A stretch of DNA of 64,000 bases. It comes from Portulaca oleracea (taxonomy: Eukaryota > Streptophyta > Magnoliopsida > Caryophyllales > Portulacaceae). The position numbers were made by a program, and so were the translations under genes. Under the pieces are notes generated by a model. It worked only from the letters and a program-made list of their open reading frames with translations, made no database searches and was not told the origin of the DNA. This document shows positions 10,902-22,207 of this stretch, piece after piece (the first letter of the stretch is position 1; each line of letters begins with the position of its first letter). Where the stretch lies: positions 2,203,347-2,267,346 of the forward strand of contig CM055892.1 of assembly GCA_029582165.1 (NCBI GenBank), read 5' to 3'.

Positions 10902-12019
10902 TGATGTATGCAAGGTCCTAAGATCAGAGTATTGACCTCACAGTACACCACATTAACACAACTCACACACAATCTGGCCTCAAAACAGAGAAACAAATAC
11001 AAATGCACCCAAAACAGACCTCACAGAGACATTCAATTACAATCTCCTCCAAAAACAGAGTATGAACACCAATGAACAAATGGATGAAATGGATGATGAT
11101 AAAATGATGATCGGATGAACAAACTTACAATCAAACAGTAACCGAGGATAGTCTTGAGGCTCAAGCTGATACAGACCCAACACAGCTAGAACATCAAAGG
11201 CAATAGACTGGATGACCTCAATGGATACAGACACACCACCATCGAGATTATCAAGCTCTACACCCACCACAAGGATTGCCAAATCCTTGCTACTGTAGTA
11301 GAATTAACCAAAATGAGAGTTTAACGTCACTCACAAACAAGCGGCTCAACCAAGGCACTCAAAATGCTATTAATTTCACTGATAGATGATCTCCTCAAGC
11401 TGTCGATTACAAGCTATATAAAGCTAGGATTGAGCTGGATGATTAAGGGTTTCCCCTTGCTCAAGAAACTCACTAATCTGGCATTAAGCTACTAACTAAC
11501 TTAGTACGCTAATGAAGGCCTCATTACAACCGGATAACATCAAAATAAAATGAAATAAAACGTAACAAACGCGTTGTCTTTGTTACAAACGGTTAAGTCA
11601 CCTCACAAGTTGGAAATGGCTTCAACAGCTCGGAAGTGAGTCTTCTTGGAGGACCTCAATGCTGGATCACCTCATAGAACTGGAATATCCTCAACAGTCC
11701 AGAAGTGATGTCTTCAAAGAGGACCTCAGAACTGGAAAACATCTTCACTAAGCTGGAAAAGTCCTCAACAGCTAAAGTGAAGTCTTTAAAAGACGGGTGA
11801 GGACCTCAATCCAAAGATATGGAATTGAGAAAGAACCTCACTGGCTGGCTGCTGCTGCTGATGTTGATGTTGTTGTTGTTGGACGACCTCATGAGTTGTT
11901 GGACCATCATAAAGCACTCTTGGATGTTAGTGTTTGATGTGGTTGATGATGGCCTCAATGCTGATGTTGGTGAGGTCGTTGCTGCTCCTGATGCTGGTTC
12001 TGATGGAGGACCTCCATCA
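10902..12019 (-). repeat. Element A 3' LTR
   Basis: The 1118-bp LTR starts TGATGTATGC and ends CTCCATCA on the plus strand. In element sense it begins with the 19-bp near-perfect palindrome TGATGGAGGTCCTCCATCA. Further GAGGACCTC palindromes lie at 11649-11657, 11719-11727 and 11799-11807. A TATA-like TTTATATAG lies near 11415-11422 (minus). It encodes the last part of pol (see 11806-12279). Confidence 0.92.
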
Positions 12020-12279
12020 TCCTCCCCAGGTTGAGGAAAGTTTGTCCTCAAACTTGGAAGGTCTTCATGCTCTAGAAAGTAAGGCCTCAAATCTGCAACG
12101 TTGAATGTAGCACTGCCTCCATAGTCTTCAGAAAGGTCTAACTTGTAAGCATTGTCTCCAATCCTCTCTAGCACTTCAAAAGGTCCATCTGCTCTTGGGG
12201 TCAACTTTCCCTTCCTCTTGTTCGGAAATCTGTCCTTCCTTAGATGAATCCACACTAGATTTCCTGGATTGAAAACCAT
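11806..12279 (-). pseudogene. Element A integrase C-terminal domain running into the 3' LTR
   Basis: The segment contains '[15 protein letters not shown]' and the GPY/F-type '[20 protein letters not shown]', then '[12 protein letters not shown]'. The frame continues through the purine tract and about 214 bp (71 codons) into the LTR, with a Ser/Asn-rich tail. No chromodomain is seen, which fits CRM elements, whose tail overlaps the 3' LTR. Confidence 0.85.
12020..12030 (-). other. Element A polypurine tract
   Basis: The minus-strand tract TGGGGAGGA abuts the 3' LTR start. It lies inside the pol reading frame, not after it. Confidence 0.6.
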
Positions 12280-12312
12280 CTTCCTCCTATGCTTGTTTGC
12301 TGATGTAGAAAC

Positions 12313-13089
12313 TTATTCAGAATACTTGATGATCTTCTCCCTGACTTGCTGGTGAAGCTTCTTGACGTCCTCTGCATGTTTACCTGCTTCATAACTAAAC
12401 CTCACAGAATTTGTTAGTGAGGATAAATCCAATGGAGTTATAGGATTTCTACCATAGACAACCTGGAATGGGGAAAGACCAGTTGTCTTTGACGGTACTC
12501 TATTGAAAGCAAATTCAGCATGAGACAAGAGGGTGTCCCATCCTGTTTTGTTTGTGGATATCAGTGACCTCAATAGTGTTTCGAGTGTCCTGTTTGTGAC
12601 CTCTGTTTGCCCATCAGTTTGGGGGTGACAAGCTGTGCTATACTTCAATTGAGTACCTAACTTCTTCCAAAGAGTAACCCAAAAATGACTTAGGAACTTC
12701 ACATCCCTATCTGAAACCATGCTCCTGGGAACTCCATGTAACCTCACTACCTCCTGGAAATATAATTCAGCTACCCTCACAACATCATAGGTAGTATGGC
12801 ATGCATTAAAGTGAACCATTTTGCTGAATCTATCCACAACTACCATGATTGAATCTTTCCCTCTTTGAGTTCTTGGTAGACCAACAATGAAGTCTAGGCT
12901 GATGTCCTCCCAAGGACTATTTGGTACTGGCAAAGGTGTGTATAGCCCTTGAGGTAAGCTATGACTCTTTGCAATCTGACATGTAGCACACCTCCTGACC
13001 CAATGCTCAACATCCTTCCTCATTTTTGGCCAACAATAATTTTCCTTCAGTATAAGAAGGGTCTTCTCAATGCCAAAATGTCCTGCCAA
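12313..13089 (-). pseudogene. Element A integrase zinc-finger/core
   Basis: 'GHFGIEKTL' and 'CATCQIAKS' form the HHCC finger. The core has 'DISLDFIVGLP' (D), 'MVSDRDVKFLS' (D) and 'PQTDGQTEVTNRTLE' (E), the DDE triad. An in-frame stop at about 12313 cuts it from the C-terminal domain. Confidence 0.88.
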
Positions 13090-15091
13090 GCAATCTCCAT
13101 TTAACTTCAGAGATCAACAACTCCCTAAAACTGCTCCTTGGAATACATATCCTTGCTCCTTTGAAAAGAAATCCCTGGCCTATATGGTATAGACTTTGAG
13201 GATGTCGCTGACATTTCTGGTACAACTCTTCAAAATCTTCATCATGCTCATACAAAGCTTTCAATTGTTCAAAACCAAGCACTCTTGCATCCAAAACTTG
13301 CAACAACAAATACCTCATGGATAATGCATCAGCTCCTTTGTTAAGCTTCCCAGATTTATGATGGATCACAAAATGAAATTTCTGCATGAACTCCACCCAA
13401 GTAGCATGCCTAGTGTTGAGTTTATGCTGCCCCTGAATGAATTTGAGGGCCTCATGATCACTGTGCAGAATAAATTCAGCTCCAATAAGATAATGCCTCC
13501 AATGTTGCAAAGCTCTAATGATGGCATAGAACTCCTTATCATATGTACTGTACTTCCTCTTGGCCTCATTGAGTTTCTCACTGAAATAAGCCACTGGTTT
13601 TCCTTCTTGAGTCAACACTGCTCCAATGCCCACGCCTGAGGCATCACACTCGACTTCAAAGACTTTGGCAAAACAAGGCAATGCCAAAACTGTTGCTGAG
13701 GTTAACTGTCTTTTGACCTCCTCAAAAGCTTTCTGTGCAGCTGGTGTCCAAGTAAAGCTCTTCCCCTTCACTACTTCAGTCATAGGAGCTAAAATAAATC
13801 TAAAATTCCTCACAAACCTCCTGTAAAAAGATGCCAAACCATGAAAACTTCTGATTTGCTGGATTGATGTAGTAACTGGCCACTCTCTGATGGCTATAAT
13901 CTTCTCTTCATCCACTTGAATACCCTCTGATGTCACAATATAACCAAGGAATATAACATGGCTGGTGAAGAATTGACTTTTCTTGAGGTTCCCATACAAT
14001 TGCTCTCTACTCAAGATCTCCATAACACTCCTCAAGTGTTTCACATGATCCTCCTCAGACTGGCTATAAATGAGTATATCATCAAAATAAACAACACACT
14101 TCCCAATCAAAGGTTTCAAAACTTGGTTCATAAGCCTCATAAATGTTGAAGGTGCATTTGTCAAACAAAAAGGCATGACTAACCACTCATACAGACCTCC
14201 CTTAGTCTTAAAGGCTGTCTTCCACTCATCTCCCTCATAAATTCTGATCTGGTAATATCCACTTCTCAAATCAATCTTTGAAAACACAGTTGAGCCATGG
14301 AGCTCATCAAGCATATCCTCGAGTCTTGGAATAGGATATATATACTTAATGGTAATCTTGTTGATGGCTCTACAATCAATACACATCCTTTGACTTCCAT
14401 CTTTCTTAGGAACCAACAAAGCTAGCACTGCACAAGGGCTCAAACTCTCTCTGATCTTTCCTTTCTCCAACAACTCATCAACTTGTCTCTGGATCTCATT
14501 GGTTTCAGCTGGGATCATTCTATAGGCTGGTTTGTTTGGTAGGATAGATCCTGGGATGAGGTCAGTTTTATGCTGGATGTCTCTTTTAGGGGGTAAACCT
14601 GGTGGCATTTCTTCTGGAAAAACATGTAGGTACTGGTTTAGGATCGGTTGGAATAAAGGATGGCTATTTGGTGGGGCTGGCTCATTTTGTGAGGCTGGTT
14701 CTTCATCAAGATCAAGCAAAAGTAACTCCTTCTGTTCACAAAACTCATGATGTTCAGCTGGTAAGATCACATCAAGGGATGGTTCAACAATGAGGTTCTG
14801 GGTTCTTTTTGTGAGCTGGGATGGTTTAAGTGGGGTGAGGACAATTTTCTTGTGTTTCAGGTTAAGGGAATATGTATTGGCTCTTCCATCATGGTTAACA
14901 GATCTATCAAACAACCAAGGTCTTCCCAACAATAAATGACATGCATCCATAGGTATAACATCACACCACACTTCATCTTTATAAACAGAACCAATTGAAA
15001 AATTCACAAGGCATCTAGATGAGATTTTGATACCTCTGCTTTGACTTAACCACTGGATGGTGTAAGGTGCTAGATGAGGACAGGTTTGCAA
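13067..15091 (-). pseudogene. Element A reverse transcriptase and RNase H (674 codons open)
   Basis: After a protease tail ('LLLGRPWLFDR') the RT domain spans roughly residues 200-380, with '[19 protein letters not shown]', '[14 protein letters not shown]' and the catalytic '[11 protein letters not shown]'. RNase H spans about residues 460-590 with 'EVECDASGVGIGAVL' (first Asp), '[13 protein letters not shown]' (Glu) and 'HSDHEALKF' (Asp). All key acids are present. The frame fails at its end, near 13075, where a one-base shift separates it from the integrase zinc finger. Confidence 0.9.
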
Positions 15092-15100
15092 ATTCAGCTT

Positions 15101-15397
15101 TTACACCATAGTCTGTGAGGCTGCATTAGTACAGCTGCCTCCATCAATAATCAAGGAACATATCTTCCCATGAACAGTGCATCTAGTGTGAAAAATATTC
15201 TCCCTCTGCTCAGCTTCCTCATCAACTGTTGAACTGCTAAGGACCCTCCTGATCACCAACATTTCACCTTCATCAGGTCTGGCCTCAACTTCCTCTTCAT
15301 CATACACAGGATCTCGTTCAGGTTCATCAAACTGTTCCTCCTCAACAACTATCTCAAGTTCAACAAACAATGCTGCTTGATATTCTGCTAAGGTCAC
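15101..15397 (-). pseudogene. Element A protease region
   Basis: An acidic linker is followed by 'CSLIIDGGSCTNAAS', the aspartic protease active site in the D-G-G form common in plant chromoviruses. An in-frame stop at about 15101 separates this part from RT. It is continuous upstream with the zinc knuckle. Confidence 0.8.
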
Positions 15398-16502
15398 TGC
15401 TCTTCTGTTTGGACATTCTGAGGCTAGATGTCCAAGACCTTGACATCTAAAACATCTCCTCTCAGGGAATGGTCGATTAGTAGGGACTGGGTTCTTTGTG
15501 GGGAATTTTGGGATTGTGTTTGAGGTGGTTTAGGGGCTGGATATCTGGTTTGTGGTTGTGGGGTTGGATAGATTCTTGGAGGTGGGTTATCGGATTTGTG
15601 GTAATGGTCTTATTTGGTTTGAGGATAGGTTTTGGCAGGATACTTGCTTCCATACTCCTTCCTTTGGGCCTTCTTCTGTTGTTCCACCTTATGACCAAAG
15701 AACTCAGCTCATCAAGTGAACTATACACCTGAAGCTCAACCACATTTCTGATGCTTTCATTCAACCCTGCAAGATACCTCACATATGTCTGCACCTCATT
15801 TCGCTTCATGTTACACTTCCACAATAGATGCTCAAACTCCTTGGTATACTCCTCAACATATTTGCTACCCTGGACCAAGTGTTGGAGCTTGAAGTAATTT
15901 TCCTTCATGTAACTTTCAAGTATGAATTTCTCCTTAAGCTTCTGCCTCATTTCAACACATGTACTGACTTCAGGTTCATTGATTTCTTCTCTCCTTCTTT
16001 GCAAGTTGTTCCACCATGTAGATGCATATTTCCTCAGTTTCACTGCAACCAACTTCACCTTGTTCTCATCAGACAATTCCCTCAAACCAAACACTCTCTC
16101 CACTGTTTGCAACCAATCCAAAAATACATCAGGATCCAACTCTCCTCCATATTCTGGAATATCTATTTTGAAGTCCAATTTCTCAACTCTTCTATTTTCC
16201 CTCATTTCTTCCCTCTCACTCCTACTCTTGGATTCACTAACACTACTCCTAGGTGATCTCCTTACATACCTCCTTCTTCTGTGATACCTAGGTCTTCCTC
16301 CTCCCCCTCCAGATCCACTAAAAGGGTTCTCCTCTTCTTCTTCTTCAGACTCCACATCATATTCTCTATTCATCTCTCTCCTGTGCAACCTCATATAATA
16401 TTGCAGCTGTTCACTCATAATTTTCATTCTCCCTTCCATTTCCTCCTTCTCCCTCAAGGCTTGTTCTGCTACTTCCTGAGGTGTTTTACTACAGCCCGAC
16501 AT
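15398..16502 (-). pseudogene. Element A gag with CCHC knuckle, one frameshift
   Basis: The likely start is ATG at 16500-16502 ('MSGCSKTPQEV'), matched by the start of gag in element B. An upstream ATG at 16514 is in frame but less conserved. Features in order: a coiled-coil-like N-terminus, an acidic/Arg-rich linker, the retrotransposon gag domain ('FLDWLQTVERVF', 'YASTWWNNLQRRREE', 'MRQKLKEKFI'), then a Pro-rich tail. Near 15480 a one-base frameshift ends the frame. The zinc knuckle 'CFRCQGLGHLASEC' (CX2CX4HX4C, about 15412-15453) follows in another frame, continuous with protease. Gag would package the RNA in virus-like particles. Confidence 0.85.
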
Positions 16503-16552
16503 TATAAAATGCACAAATCACACAAACAGAACTTCCTCCAAGATGTTACTCA

Positions 16553-16564
16553 GCTCTTATACCA
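16553..16564 (-). other. Element A primer-binding site
   Basis: The minus-strand TGGTATAAGAGC lies 4 bp inside the 5' LTR. It differs by one base from TGGTATCAGAGC, the plant initiator-Met tRNA primer site seen intact in element B (28201-28212). Confidence 0.75.
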
Positions 16565-16568
16565 ATTA

Positions 16569-17687
16569 TGATGTATGCAAGGTCCTAAGATCAGAGTACT
16601 GACCTCACAGTACACCACATTAACACAACTCGCACACAATCTGGCCTCAAAATAGAGAATCAAATACAAATGCACCCAAAACAGACCTCATAGAGACATT
16701 CAATTACAACCTCCTCCCAAAAACAGAGTATGAACACCAATGAACAAATGGATGAAATGGATGATGATAAAATGATGATCGGATGAACAAACTTACAATC
16801 AAACAGTAACCGAGGATAGTCTTGAGGCTCAAGCTGTTACAAACCCACCACAGCTAGAACATCAAGGGAAATGGACAAGATGACCTCAATGGATACAAAC
16901 ACACCACCATCGAGATTATCAAGCTATACACCCACCACAAGGATTGCCAAATCCTTGCTACTCTAGTAGAATTAACTAAAATGAGAGTTTAACGTCACTC
17001 ACAAACAAGAGGCTCAATCAAGGCTCTCAAAATGCTATTAATTTCACTGATAGATGATCTCCTCAAGCTGTCGATTACAAGCTATATAAAGATAGGGTTG
17101 AGCTGGATGATTAAGGGTTTCCCCTTGCTCAAGAAACTCACTAATCCGGCATTAAGCTACTAACTAACTTAGTAAGCTAATTAAGGCCTCATTACAACCG
17201 GATAACATCAAAATAAAATGAAATAAAACCTAACAAACGCGTTGTCTTTATTACAAACGGTTATGTCACCTCACAAGCTGGAAATGGCCTCAACAGCTCG
17301 GAAGTGAGTCTTCATGGAGGACCTCAATGCTGGATCACCTCATAGAACTGGAATATCCTCAACAGTCCAGAAGTGATGTCTTCAAACAGGACCTCAGAAC
17401 TGGAAAACATCTTCACTAAGCTGGAAAAGTCCTCAACAGCTAAAGTGAAGTCTTCAAAAGACGGGTGAGGACCTCAATCCAAAGATATGGAATTGAGAAA
17501 GAACCTCACTGGCTGGCTGCTGCTGCTGATGTTGATGTTGTTGTTGTTGGATGACCTCACGAGTTGTTGGACCATCGTAAAGCACTCTTGGATGTCAGTG
17601 TTTGATGTGGTTGATGATGGCCTCAATGCTGATGTTGGTGAGGTCGTTGCTGCTCCTAATGCTGGTTCTGATGGAGGACCTCCATCA
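16569..17687 (-). repeat. Element A 5' LTR
   Basis: The 1119-bp LTR is the partner of 10902-12019. GAGGACCTC palindromes remain at 17317-17325 and 17467-17475, and the terminal palindrome is at 17669-17687. One internal copy seen in the other LTR is mutated here (CAGGACCTC). The TATA-like box is near 17083-17090 (minus). Confidence 0.92.
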
Positions 17688-17692
17688 GTGAG

Positions 17693-17835
17693 GATAATTT
17701 GACACGAGGAGTGAAGGATGCTTTGAAGAGGAGTCTACCAGATAATAAAGTTGTGATGGGTCGTGCTAAAAGAGGGCTTTTTACCGGCCTCCATATTCAG
17801 TTTGGCAACAAAGTTAGTGAAGATGGTGGTAACAA
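17693..17835 (+). pseudogene. bL28m coding exon 1, remainder after the element
   Basis: After the second GTGAG (17688-17692) the frame continues in phase with the 10848-10901 part, through 'NLTRGVKDALKRSLPDNKVV' to '...SEDGGNK'. It stops at a GT donor (17836-17837). Phase and sequence show that the two parts were contiguous before the insertion. Confidence 0.87.
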
Positions 17836-18509
17836 GTATGATTTTCCATCGATCTTTTCTCCGCTTTTTGTTTGACATTTTCATTTGACTTTTCTATTTG
17901 ATGATGTTTTGATGTTGGTATGTTTGTTGATGATTGTGCTTGTTTTGTTGTTGTATCTCTTTTTATGTTTCCATCCCAATAACCAATAGTGGCTAACTGG
18001 TTATTTAGTTCATGAAAGGGTTATAATGAAATTTGTTTTATTCACATATGAGTGGCTGAATGAGTGGGTGATAATCCAACTAGTTTAGAAAAAAGGGTTG
18101 CGTGTTCATGGGGATGCTCTTCTGTGGACATTTGGGGACTGCATTTTAATCCCTTGAGGCAAGATCATGTACTTCCTTTCGTTTCCATTAGAGAACTAGT
18201 AAAATGATTTGCCAATAACAATCCACCTCATGATCATGTACTTCCTTGAGACAAGATGTCATAAATTACCTCTAATGATAAGTAATAACAAACTTGAATC
18301 TTCTTAGCTAACTAACTGCTGAGTGACGATGTGGACAGAAGAGAATAATATATTATATATCTAACTATGCTAATATGTTGTACATTGCACAAATAACAAT
18401 CCTCCTAAAGGTGGGATTGAGGGATTGGCCAACAATCCCAACCTTGAATAAATGGATTATTTTGTGTCCCATCTAGGGGCTTATTGGTAAGGTCTTCTTG
18501 TGCCTTTAA

Positions 18510-19215
18510 GGGCCTGTTTGGAGAAGGGAAAAGGAATGAGATAGGAAACCTTAGGATTCTAATTTCTAAGCCCCTTTGATGTTTGGTGAGTGATTTTGGG
18601 AATGGAATTAGAAACCCTCAAGATTTCCAATCCCTCCCAAATAAGAGGAATTAGAACCCTCCCAATTTTAGGGGGTTCAAATTAATTCCAGAGGGATTGA
18701 TTCATATATCAGAATTTTTTTTAAAATACAGTTCATCGTTTCCTCCATTCCTAATCATCTTCGTCTCAGATATCAACCATCAATGGACATAGCCTTGTTG
18801 TCGGACCTCCCAAATCAGGCACCGGTCACCACCGACACCTCCTACAGAACTACCGTTGTCAAAACCGCAAATATAGCCACCCCCAGTTCCCAGAAATATA
18901 CCGATCAGTACTTTGCAAATCAGAAAGACTGGTTTTGAAAAATCAGTGATTGAGCCAAAAATCATCAATCAACACCAAGTTAAACATGGTGGCTGTGGAG
19001 CAGAAATGATTTAGCATAAGGAAAAAAAATGGAGAAATGGTGGTGGGAAAAGAAATACAGAAGGATGGAAACTGGGAATGAGGTAGAGAAGAAATGAGGG
19101 CAGCGAATTGGGAACTGACGAAGATAGCCTCAAATAGGTTCTTAACACTTGTTTTTTTAAAAGAAAAGCAAAAGAAAAAATTCACTTTACTAGCATAGTG
19201 AACTTAAACTGTGTG

Positions 19216-19269
<54 letters not shown>

Positions 19270-19601
19270 AAAAATAAGTAATGTTATTATATTTTTTTAA
19301 TGTTATAACTTTTTAAATAAGGATTGACATATAGAATTTTAACATTATACTTACTCTTATTGAAATGAAACACAAATTATGAAAATACAATCTACTATGG
19401 CATAAAATTGTCTTGACATAAATTAAAATTTGATTCCATCCCATAATTGCTAGCCAAACAAATTGCTTTTTTCATAGGGATTTTGATTCCATTCCAACTT
19501 TTCACCAAACAAGTAGGGTTTGGGGTTCTAATTCCATACACATCCCTCTAGATTTCTAATTTCATATCCATTCCATTCCTAAATTTTCACCAAACAGGCC
19601 C
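18510..19601. mobile_element. PIF/Harbinger (Tourist-like) non-autonomous element
   Basis: The 1092-bp element starts GGGCCTGTTTGG and ends CCAAACAGGCCC, with further inverted homology inside (GGAATG.GATA.GAAA). It is flanked by TAA at 18507-18509 and 19602-19604, the Harbinger-type 3-bp duplication. A second pair of inverted blocks (around 18580-18640 and 19480-19560) repeats the same GGAATGGAATTAGAA words, suggesting nested or duplicated termini. No transposase is present. The middle (about 18720-19190) is non-repetitive cargo. Confidence 0.85.
19215..19269. repeat. (ATT)n microsatellite
   Basis: About 18 uninterrupted ATT/TTA units lie inside the Harbinger-type element. Confidence 0.95.
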
Positions 19602-22207
19602 TAACTTTTCTTCCATTGTCATTTCCATTCCTTGCGTAATTTAGCCTTTAATAGCAGCCAGTTTCTGAACAATTACGTGCATCTGCTAGTGAAGCTATAC
19701 AGCCAGATGACAAGTGAGTGAAGTCTTGGGGTTTTGGAAAGAAGATAATATGTTGATTTTAGGTACACAGAGGGAAGTAAACTATGTGGGTAAGAAGATA
19801 ACCTTGTGTTGCTGAGTGCTGAGATGAAATTCTTTAGCCAACTTGGAGGTGCCTTTGGTTTAGTTGACCTTTTGCACGCATGTTATATGGTAGGAATAAC
19901 CGATTCTGCTGACATTGTGTTACTAGAAATAGAAGTGGGTTCTTGAGAAGGAGAAATTATGTTATTTTCAGAATGAAGGGTATGGATATGAGAAGAAGAG
20001 GCAGGAGAAAATGAATCAGGAACCATAAAACCTGAAGGTGATGAATTTTGGAAATACACTGCATTTTATAGGGGTTGTATCACTTGCTGCGACCCTCGAT
20101 TGTATGCTAAATAGGAGGCTGCTCATTTGGCCTGTTTGATTGTTCCTTTATAAGAGCTTGGCTTTTACATCTTTGCTTAGCTTAATCTTGCTGTAGTATC
20201 CCTGACAAATCTTGCGCAAATCAACAAGCAACATAACATCAAGAAAGAAAACAACACATATTTGTGAGAATTTAAGAAGTTACAGTATTGTGACCTCTCT
20301 CTAGAATATACAAATCCCTTCTATGTTTTTGTAAAGAAAGCTAATCACTTTAGTTGACCCTTGACATAGACAGAAGAGAATAACTGTAGAAGTAATTGTC
20401 CTAAACTCATCAGCTTAGCTGGCAGCATAGAACTGATAATCAATGTTGATTTCCCTTGGAGGGTAGGCTCTTTTGTTTCCACATATTGCTCCTTGCTAGT
20501 CATGTATTCCCAACAGGATAAAATTCTGATGTGAATTGGAATTTGAGAAATTCTCTGTAATGGATTTGTTGTGAATGAAATGTTCACGTGAAGCATTTTA
20601 TTTTATGAAAAACATAAATGTTCATTTGTGTCAATGGATCCTTTGTCATAGTGCACATATCTTGCTATTGGCTACATTGAAGAAGTTAATTGTTTATGTT
20701 TTTGTCTACGGAGTGTCTGAATTTGGTGATCTATGATCCTAGAGACAGGTGTGGGTGTATGATTTAGATATCGTACGGGTGTTGAAGGTCGGACAGGATA
20801 CGTATGTACATCAGAGAAAATAAAAGAGTGGGAGTAACATAGGTGAAATCCAAGATTATTTGGTGGTCTAATGAGCCATTATATGTGCTAACTCCACAAC
20901 ATTTGATGTTTGGTTATCTGAAGGGGTGAATTTGGAATAAATCCTAAATATTTCAGATTTACTGTATAATAGCAGACATAATAGGGATTAAGAGATGTAA
21001 TCAAAACATGTGATTTGGGAGGAGGCTTTGACTGGATTTCTGTCATCCATATTTCTTTCGCCGGGAGTTGGGTTTCCATTATGTCAGCTAGCTAGTTCTA
21101 GTCTATGTTACTTCGACTCTTCATTTTCCCTGTCGTACCTGTGTCGGAAGCTTGATACCCCGACAAGGGTATGACACTCGACACTTCAAATTACAATGAA
21201 AATGTATTAAAAAAATTTTAAAATAGCCGAGTCCGACACCGGTATTCGTGTCCAATAAGGACACGCGTACCCGAGTTCGAGTAACATAGGTTCTAGTCTA
21301 GCAGACTAGCAGAGGTTATCTGGATCTTTCGTTGTCTCATATCTATGTTGTGACTTATGAGAGACTTTTCATGTCCACAATCGCATTTGCTTAAAGTTCC
21401 TTTGTTTGCATTGTTTGGGTGACAATTCATGAGTCATGGGTCATTGTTGCATATTCTTAATTGACTTACACTGACTCAGTTGCTGAAACTTGTGTTATAC
21501 ACTGATTCAGTATATGACTAAAAAATAATGAGTGGACGGATTAGAATTCACTAGATTGCTTTGCCTTGTTCACTGGAGATGAGTGCTTTACAATCAATCT
21601 GAATTTTTAGATGCGACTAATCCATAATTAATTTTGTTAGATAATCATGATGATTTCTTGGAACGGCGGTCTATCTAGTTGCTAGACTGTTTGGTTGAAG
21701 TGTTCCCAATCAGGACATACTCACGTTTGCTATTGCCAACTATCTTTCCTCATTGCATAATTGCTTGTAATTATCATTGGAAAGTGACTAAATACACTGA
21801 CTGTAGTCTTTTGAGTTGCGTTAGAGTATTGATGTTTGAAAATCTTGGGAACTTTGGATGAATTGAACAAGCACGTGAATTGTTAGCTCAAAGTTTCAAG
21901 TAGTTGGCCAGCTGTTCAGAAAATGTCTCTAATTTGTTCCTACTAAATAAAACTGGCATTACCATCTTCTGGAATACATGGTGTTCTTGAATTCAAACTT
22001 CGTTACTGAGATTGCTAAGTTGTCCTCATATTGCGGTCCTTGTATGCTTTGTGGTACCCAATACGATTTGCGCATATTCTAGAGATTGTTTGACAAGCCT
22101 CATTATAGCTCTGCTTTGTAATTATGATGAACACCACCTCACACCCAATTTTTTTCAGAGTCCTGACAGCTAATTCTTAACGCGCGTACTTTTTTTCGTG
22201 TGACAAG

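Larger units (their letters stand above)
10902..17687 (-). mobile_element. Element A: complete CRM-like Ty3 LTR retrotransposon
   Basis: The 6786-bp element has LTRs at 10902-12019 and 16569-17687 and a perfect 5-bp target duplication GTGAG at 10897-10901 and 17688-17692. All coding is on the minus strand in the order gag, protease, RT, RNase H, integrase, which is the Ty3 order. A primer-binding site sits at 16553-16564 and a purine tract at 12020-12030. The RT region ('[20 protein letters not shown]') and the way pol runs into the 3' LTR point to the CRM chromovirus branch. By eye the two LTRs differ at about 40 sites (roughly 3-4%), so the insertion is moderately old. Two frameshifts and two stops make it non-autonomous today. 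Confidence 0.92.
17836..22207 (+). other. bL28m intron
   Basis: The 4372-bp interval between GT (17836) and AG (22207) joins conserved codons in phase. It contains a Harbinger-type element at 18510-19601. The remainder (17838-18506 and 19605-22205) is AT-rich with no supported gene. Short open frames there show no family signature. Confidence 0.75.

Noticed and set aside
11819..12034. Plus-strand frame repeated at 17487-17702 as a small gene pair
   Set aside because: The two copies are the two LTRs of element A, and the frame is antisense to the pol tail.
19215..19269. (ATT)n as functional element
   Set aside because: Ordinary microsatellite within a Harbinger-type element.
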